64,000 nt of DNA, from the NCBI RefSeq assembly GCF_024868665.1, contig NC_079905.1, forward strand, positions 9,263,080 to 9,327,079, written 5' to 3'. Each line of letters opens with the position of its first letter. Within the stretch, counting starts at the first letter, position 1. The translations under genes and the position numbers were made by a program. The stretch is from Triplophysa rosa. Its lineage: Eukaryota; Chordata; Actinopteri; Cypriniformes; Nemacheilidae. Below are positions 59,001-64,000 of the stretch, one piece after another. The notes beneath the pieces are model-generated. The model saw only the letters and a list, made by a program, of their open reading frames with translations, was not told the DNA's origin and searched no databases.

Positions 59001-59770
59001 CGGGACGCTTTGTGTGTATTCCTCAGGTTGCAACGAAACAATAACAATAGCAATAGCTGAATGACTGTCAAAGTCGCGTAAACAACACGACAAAACTGAA
59101 ACGTGCACAAAGAGGAAGTCAAATACAGCGTTTAAATAAAGTGGTAGAGCTTGTGATTGTGAAATATAAGATCGGGCGGCGTTCAAGTATGCTGTGCGTG
59201 CTTTGACGATGTAGTAACGGAAAATAAACTTTCCCGAAGTTTACCAAGGATGAAATGGTTGATAGGAGGTTCCCCGAACAAAAAGTGTGTTTAAACTAAC
59301 GTTAATCGAAAAGTGTGCGCGCACGGAAGCACAAACGGGTGTAACAGAGATCCGCGGTGATGCGCGTATAAAACCAGTGGAAATGTATCCGACCGAGTGC
59401 AGGCAGCCTCGGCTAACAATGTTAGCTTTAACCCTTATGGTCGAGAATCCTGGGGCCTGCCGCCGGGGTTCTCTTCCCTCCTGGCCTCCATTTCAGAAAA
59501 GCCCGCTTCGCGATGCTCGGGGAGATCCGTGGATCAGATGGAAAGCGCGCTAGACGCGGCGCTACTCTCTCTGTTCTCGTGTTTACACTTATTCCAAAAA
59601 TAATTCGGAGTGTGACAGCTGTCTCTCGGAGCTCAGCTCAGTACAATCGCGTCGGTCACGGCTCCTGGACCACCGGTACCCGCAATCCTAGAGTGTGTTG
59701 AATAGGAAACGATCCCGAGGAATAGTGATTGGGCCGAGGCCTTGAGGTCCTTCAACGCCGCACAGATGGC
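59001..59770 (-). promoter_or_regulatory. clasp2: clasp2 distal (long-isoform) promoter and CpG-rich region
   Basis: Upstream of the long-form ATG the DNA becomes clearly richer in CpG (for example GTGCGCGCACGG, CCGCGGTGATGCGCG and TGCCGCCGGGG) than the AT-rich DNA beyond 59770. Short open frames on the plus strand here look like a by-product of GC content. The exact start site is not visible. Confidence 0.6.
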
Positions 59771-62338
59771 CAGCGTGGTGCCTGAATGAAAATATGTTAA
59801 TTACTGAAGGAGGAGAGTTTGCTTTACGTCTTCTTCTTTTGGTTTTACATCAGACATAATGTGGACTTTAATAGTATCAGGGAAAGGCTAATGATCATGA
59901 TAATTATAATTATGATGGGAACAATAATGATGATCTTTATTAAAATATTTTTATTACTGTAAAAATATTAGTGTTGTTGTATCATTCCTACTTCATTTTT
60001 TAGTTCTGATGGTGAGTCTAGTTATTCAAGTATGTAAGACATAATACATTTCTTCTCAAATAATTATTCAATTAAATTTCAAACACTTTGAGTTTCATAG
60101 TAAAACGTATTTTAGACTTCATAACCGCAGGTTATACTTTTTGAATGTTGTAACACCTTTAAACAATACGAACATAAGCGCTTCCAGTTGCCTTGGTCTT
60201 TGTCTTCATCTCCCCCTCGTGGCGTAGTTGAACTTTGCATGTTAAACCCTAATTTGTATTATGTACAAATTTAATTATTACATTTATTTTCCGGAGCATA
60301 GTATGCGTTTGTATTAATGTTCCTATATAATTCATTATTTTAAGTGTGTGTAGGTGCACAGTGGAGTCAACATTCTGATAGTATTCGGTGCATACTACAT
60401 TTCCTATGTAACACATTTATTGGCCTAAATAGTGATTTAGTATAGGATTCATATAATTAAAATATAATTAACATATATATTAAATGTATTAAAATATATA
60501 ATATATCTGATTACTATATTATACAATGAAAATATGAGTATATTTTTACATTTCATATTTACCATGATAATACACCTGAAGATGTTGTTGCGCAAGTAGT
60601 AAAATGTTATTCATTCATTCACAATTAAATGAAGAGTGTATTGTAAAACACCAGAACCAGCCAATCCGGAATGTGACACTGCGCAGACGTTTTATTTAAA
60701 GAAATGTCACATTAACAACCAGAACACAAGGACATATTTTTTTTCATCTTTGTCAAAAAATATGGGAGAGAAAGAAGGGAACCGATTCAATATTACAGAA
60801 CAATTCTAAACAAACTTCACTTTAAGTCACTTACCATTTTGAGCATTGCTTCCAAAGGTGCATGATTGAGAATACTGGAATCACTCATGTACTGTATGCA
60901 TTGACTGCAAGTGATGAAGTCACGTTCCTATCCAATGGTTTAAACAAACTTAAGAGGGAATACAAGAAAAAAGTGACTACGCCGCTGCCCTGAGTCAAGC
61001 TTTTCTGTGGCTGTAATTCCACCCTTCCCCAAATTGCAAAATCAAAGGCACTCGCACCAATAAAAACATCCATTAATTAGATGATCCACTCAGTAGATGT
61101 AATAGCAAGACTTGACACGTATTTAAAGAAATATGCAATGTTGGCATTAAACCTCTGGTTGAATACTTGTATTATGCACCTGACAGTCACGATTGCATTA
61201 GAAAGCATCAATATTTTTGTCTCTATGAGTTACAACAGTTGATTTTTGAGTGATGTCGAGATCTGATCTATAAGCTCAATGACGTGGTTGGCAGTGAATA
61301 TGAATAAGAACACAGGGTTTAGCTGTAGAAACAGGGACATTGCTAAGAGAATATTCAAAGACTATTGCCAAAAATAAGGTGTGTTCAAAATTTTGTCACA
61401 TATCACAGTTACATATGTCTGGCCTTTTAATATTGCACTGAAACATTCAAAATGTTAAAATGTGAATCTATTCTTGATGTATCCCACCCTTTGTACATGT
61501 ATATCATTTGAAATTGAACATTCACATCAATCCTGACATTACTTTCCTTCCACCCTGGAGCAAAATCGACTTTATCCCGTATGCACAGTCTTAGTCCTTC
61601 TCTCTTCCCCTCATTCGCTCACATATTAAATGCAACTATTTTTCCATCTCAAAATGAAGGCGAGCACTAACAAAAAAAAACAAAAGCCATTTTACTCCAG
61701 GTTTAATATGGGTTCATTTGTTGTAGTGTTATATTTCATTTTCTATATTTAAACATTCTCACACACACACACACACACAAATCAGACAAAAACGCTCAAA
61801 CGTTCTGCTCCCGGGTTTGAGAAAGTCACATGATCATTCATCAGGAAGTGTATCTCCTCAAAGGAAACTTGTTTTTCTATTGGTTCTCGTTGTGAGAGAA
61901 TGTATTCCTATTGGTTGAGGAGGAGGAGCAAGACGTAAACACTGTTTAGTTGTCATACGACATTGGATGTGCCTCGAAGTTCTTTGCGGATTCATTCTTT
62001 ATTCAGTAGTTCCATCATGCTTTAAGTACTTCCTCATATTTCTTTTCTATATATCCAAATATGAAATATTTTACAGGGTAGCTCCTTGATTTTCTTCTTG
62101 TATGTCCAGTAGGTTGTATCGTATGTACGTAGCATTTATAAGTCACGTTGCATTGTATTTATTTTGCGTAACTTGTTCAGATACATCCTGCTGCCAGGCA
62201 ACCGCTCAGTGATCAAGCGACGTCTCCTTTAGCCACAACCCAGAGTCTCACAGTAGTGTGGAGCAGGGGCTGGGTGGAGTTTAGAGGTTGACTGACAGCT
62301 TGACTTTCCGCGGCATCGCTCAGAGACCCCGCCTTCTG
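59771..62338. other. Gene-free spacer and fbxl2 3' UTR
   Basis: AT-rich DNA without recognisable exons or transposon ends. The right part must contain the fbxl2 3' UTR; minus-strand AATAAA words are at 62158-62163 and 61998-62003. A CA array lies at about 61759-61779. A CTCF-like word CCCCCTCGTGGCG is at 60212-60224. Confidence 0.5.
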
Positions 62339-63236
62339 TCAGAGTATGACACAGCATCGGCACAGACGCTGGCCACCCCCGTGCACTGAAGGAGGGGGTG
62401 TGACCGGAGCAAAGTAGGCGTGAACTTTGATCTCAGGAAGGTGAGCCTAAGTGAGAAAATACAGGTGGAATGAGACAAATAGCAGGTGACATCATAACAG
62501 CGAAAATTAAACAAAAATATTTCAGCCAGTAAGAATGTATGAAATCAACACAAAGCTATGTGGAATGGGATAATGAATAAAGTGTAGGCGTGGCTACCCG
62601 GCTTAACAATAGAAATCGAGCGACCAATAAAATGCGCTGTTCCTCATCTTGTTCGGTTTGGATAAAAACTGAAGAGACTGATTTAATCCCTGGTTGCCTA
62701 TTGTACATTTTAATGGAATTTTTGCAGATTGATGTAAATCATTTTAGTCTGTATATGATTACTGCGTGTGGGAGTCGTGATATAATCGAGCGACTGCGTT
62801 AAACACACCCGGATGCGTTTGATGCCCGCGCGAGTGACCTGCTGGCAGTCATACAGCTCTATGCGTTCTAGACGTTGGCAACTCTTGAGGTGCTCCAGTG
62901 TGATATCTGTGATCAGAGGGCAGTTATCCAACTCTACGACCTGCAGACGGTCCTGACCACACACACTGCTGCTCAGGTGTCTGATTCCATCATCTGTTAT
63001 CAACTCGCAGTGAGACAGGCTCTACAACACACACATATGTAGAGTTAATAAAGTACAAATGCTAACAGTGAGTTTCCAGGAAACAAAAGTATAGTCTTTA
63101 ACTCTTTTAGAGAAAGCCATATATAAGCATGTAGAAAACTCCTCCACACTCCTTCAAGCGAGCACTTCTTGGCACTTACCAGCGCCTGCAGCCGAGGGCA
63201 GTGGATTGAGAGTTGAACCAGAGTGTTATCAGTCAC
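62339..63236 (-). CDS. fbxl2: fbxl2, last three coding exons; 5' part beyond the right edge
   Basis: FBXL2 is the leucine-rich-repeat substrate receptor of an SCF ubiquitin ligase that acts on membranes. Exons are 63180-63236, 62809-63021 and 62339-62446, all phase 0, giving 125 residues and a stop. They encode the last leucine-rich repeats: VTDNTLVQLSIHCPRLQAL, SLSHCELITDDGIRHLSSS, VVELDNCPLITDITLEHLKS and ERIELYDCQQVTRAGIKRI. The tail AHLPEIKVHAYFAPVTPPP ends RLCRCCVIL. CVIL is a CaaX box for geranylgeranylation, the known membrane anchor of FBXL2. The paralogue fbxl20 ends similarly (CIIL type), but the CCVIL tail and the neighbours clasp2 and ubp1 favour fbxl2. The F-box would lie right of position 64000. 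Confidence 0.94.
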
Positions 63237-64000
63237 CTAAAAAAAAGTTGCGCAGACACGTAATTAAAATGAGATATGCTGTACATACCAAGATTAGCTT
63301 TCGCAAGGAAACAGACAAAGTAAAAAAAGAAAATGAACGCACAAAAATTAAACCGCATTAGCGAAAGTAGGGGTGTCACAATATACCAGTATGACCAGTA
63401 AAATTCCGCACTGTTATAATTGGTGTTGTGTTGATATTACACACAGGAAAATAATCATCAAAAAAATTGTCGGTTTTGCGCCTGTTTAAAGGGGTACTCC
63501 GCCAAAAAAATGACAATTCTATCATGAATTACTTACCCTCAAGTTGTTCCATACCTTTATGAATTTATTTGTTCTGTTGAACACAGGGAAAGATATTTGG
63601 AAGAATGTTAGCAACTATTGGAGAATAGCAGAATTTGGCAGAATTGACTACCATAGTAGAAAAAAATTACAATGGTAGTCAAAGGTGCCCCAAAACTGTT
63701 TGCTATCCCAAATTCATTAAAATATATATTTTATATTCAACAATAATTTTTCCTACTATGGTAGTCAATGCTGTCCCAGAACTGATAGTTGCTAACTTTT
63801 ATCCAAATATATTTCTTTGTGTTCATCAGAACAAAAAATGTTATACAGATTGAGAGCAACTTGAGGGTAAGTAATTCATGTTTCCCTTTAACATTTTGCC
63901 ACAACAGTTACAAACTCTCTGAATGTAATTTACTGGATAAAAAACAAAACACACACAGAAATAAACTACATAATAAAAGATGAAGTTGACTAATAGCATA
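63237..64000 (-). other. fbxl2: fbxl2 intron, partial, with MITE copy 8
   Basis: No exon is seen to the window edge. The MITE at 63486-63891 fills over half of it. Confidence 0.6.
63486..63891. mobile_element. TTAA-flanked palindromic MITE, copy 8
   Basis: TTAAAGGGGTACTCCGCCAA on the left and TTACTTACCCTCAA-type body mirrored near 63860, ending CATGTTTCCCTTTAA. TTAA lies at both tips. It is more diverged and longer than the other copies. Confidence 0.85.

Noticed and set aside
59287..59701. Several overlapping plus-strand open frames upstream of clasp2
   Set aside because: They overlap in different frames in CpG-rich promoter DNA and show no protein family features; open frames are expected by chance at this GC content.

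Overview
This window is chromosomal DNA of a ray-finned fish, most likely a cypriniform. Four genes with many short exons and GT-AG introns lie head to tail, all on the minus strand. The introns and spacers carry fish-type repeats: a Tc1 element, hAT elements, the TTAA-flanked GGGATAGTTCACCC MITE family that is abundant in cyprinids, L2/Rex-type LINE debris and long GA, CA and TA arrays. I placed exons by reading the minus strand codon by codon and checking splice sites and phase. The reconstructed reading frames close exactly: pdcd6ip part 1,881 nt, ubp1 1,638 nt, clasp2 4,503 nt, fbxl2 part 378 nt.

Layout from left to right. (1) 27-6274: the 5' thirteen coding exons of pdcd6ip (ALIX), about 627 residues; the 3' part lies off the left edge. 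Its promoter, with a palindromic NRF1-type site, is at about 6275-6470. (2) 6275-9670: spacer with a 5'-truncated LINE and TA arrays. (3) 9671-20528: complete ubp1 (LBP-1/CP2-family transcription factor), 16 coding exons, 545 residues, with one GC-AG intron and a Tc1 element that was itself split by a hAT insertion. (4) 20529-23978: ubp1 promoter side, a Harbinger-like element and the clasp2 3' UTR with a CA array. (5) 23979-59000: complete clasp2, 38 core coding exons giving 1,500 residues, plus two internal first exons and four in-frame cassette exons. (6) 59001-62338: clasp2 CpG-rich promoter, a gene-free stretch and the fbxl2 3' UTR. (7) 62339-63236: the last three coding exons of fbxl2, ending in a CVIL prenylation box; the 5' part lies off the right edge.

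The four genes are not a functional operon. They are ALIX (ESCRT and endosome), a grainyhead/CP2 transcription factor, a microtubule plus-end stabiliser and an SCF ubiquitin-ligase receptor. They are the same four that lie together on human 3p22.3, so this is a conserved synteny block whose internal order differs. I found no CRISPR array, tRNA gene, rRNA gene or new multi-gene system. The most interesting signals are the clasp2 promoter and microexon architecture, the repeat-built splice environments and the nested transposons.
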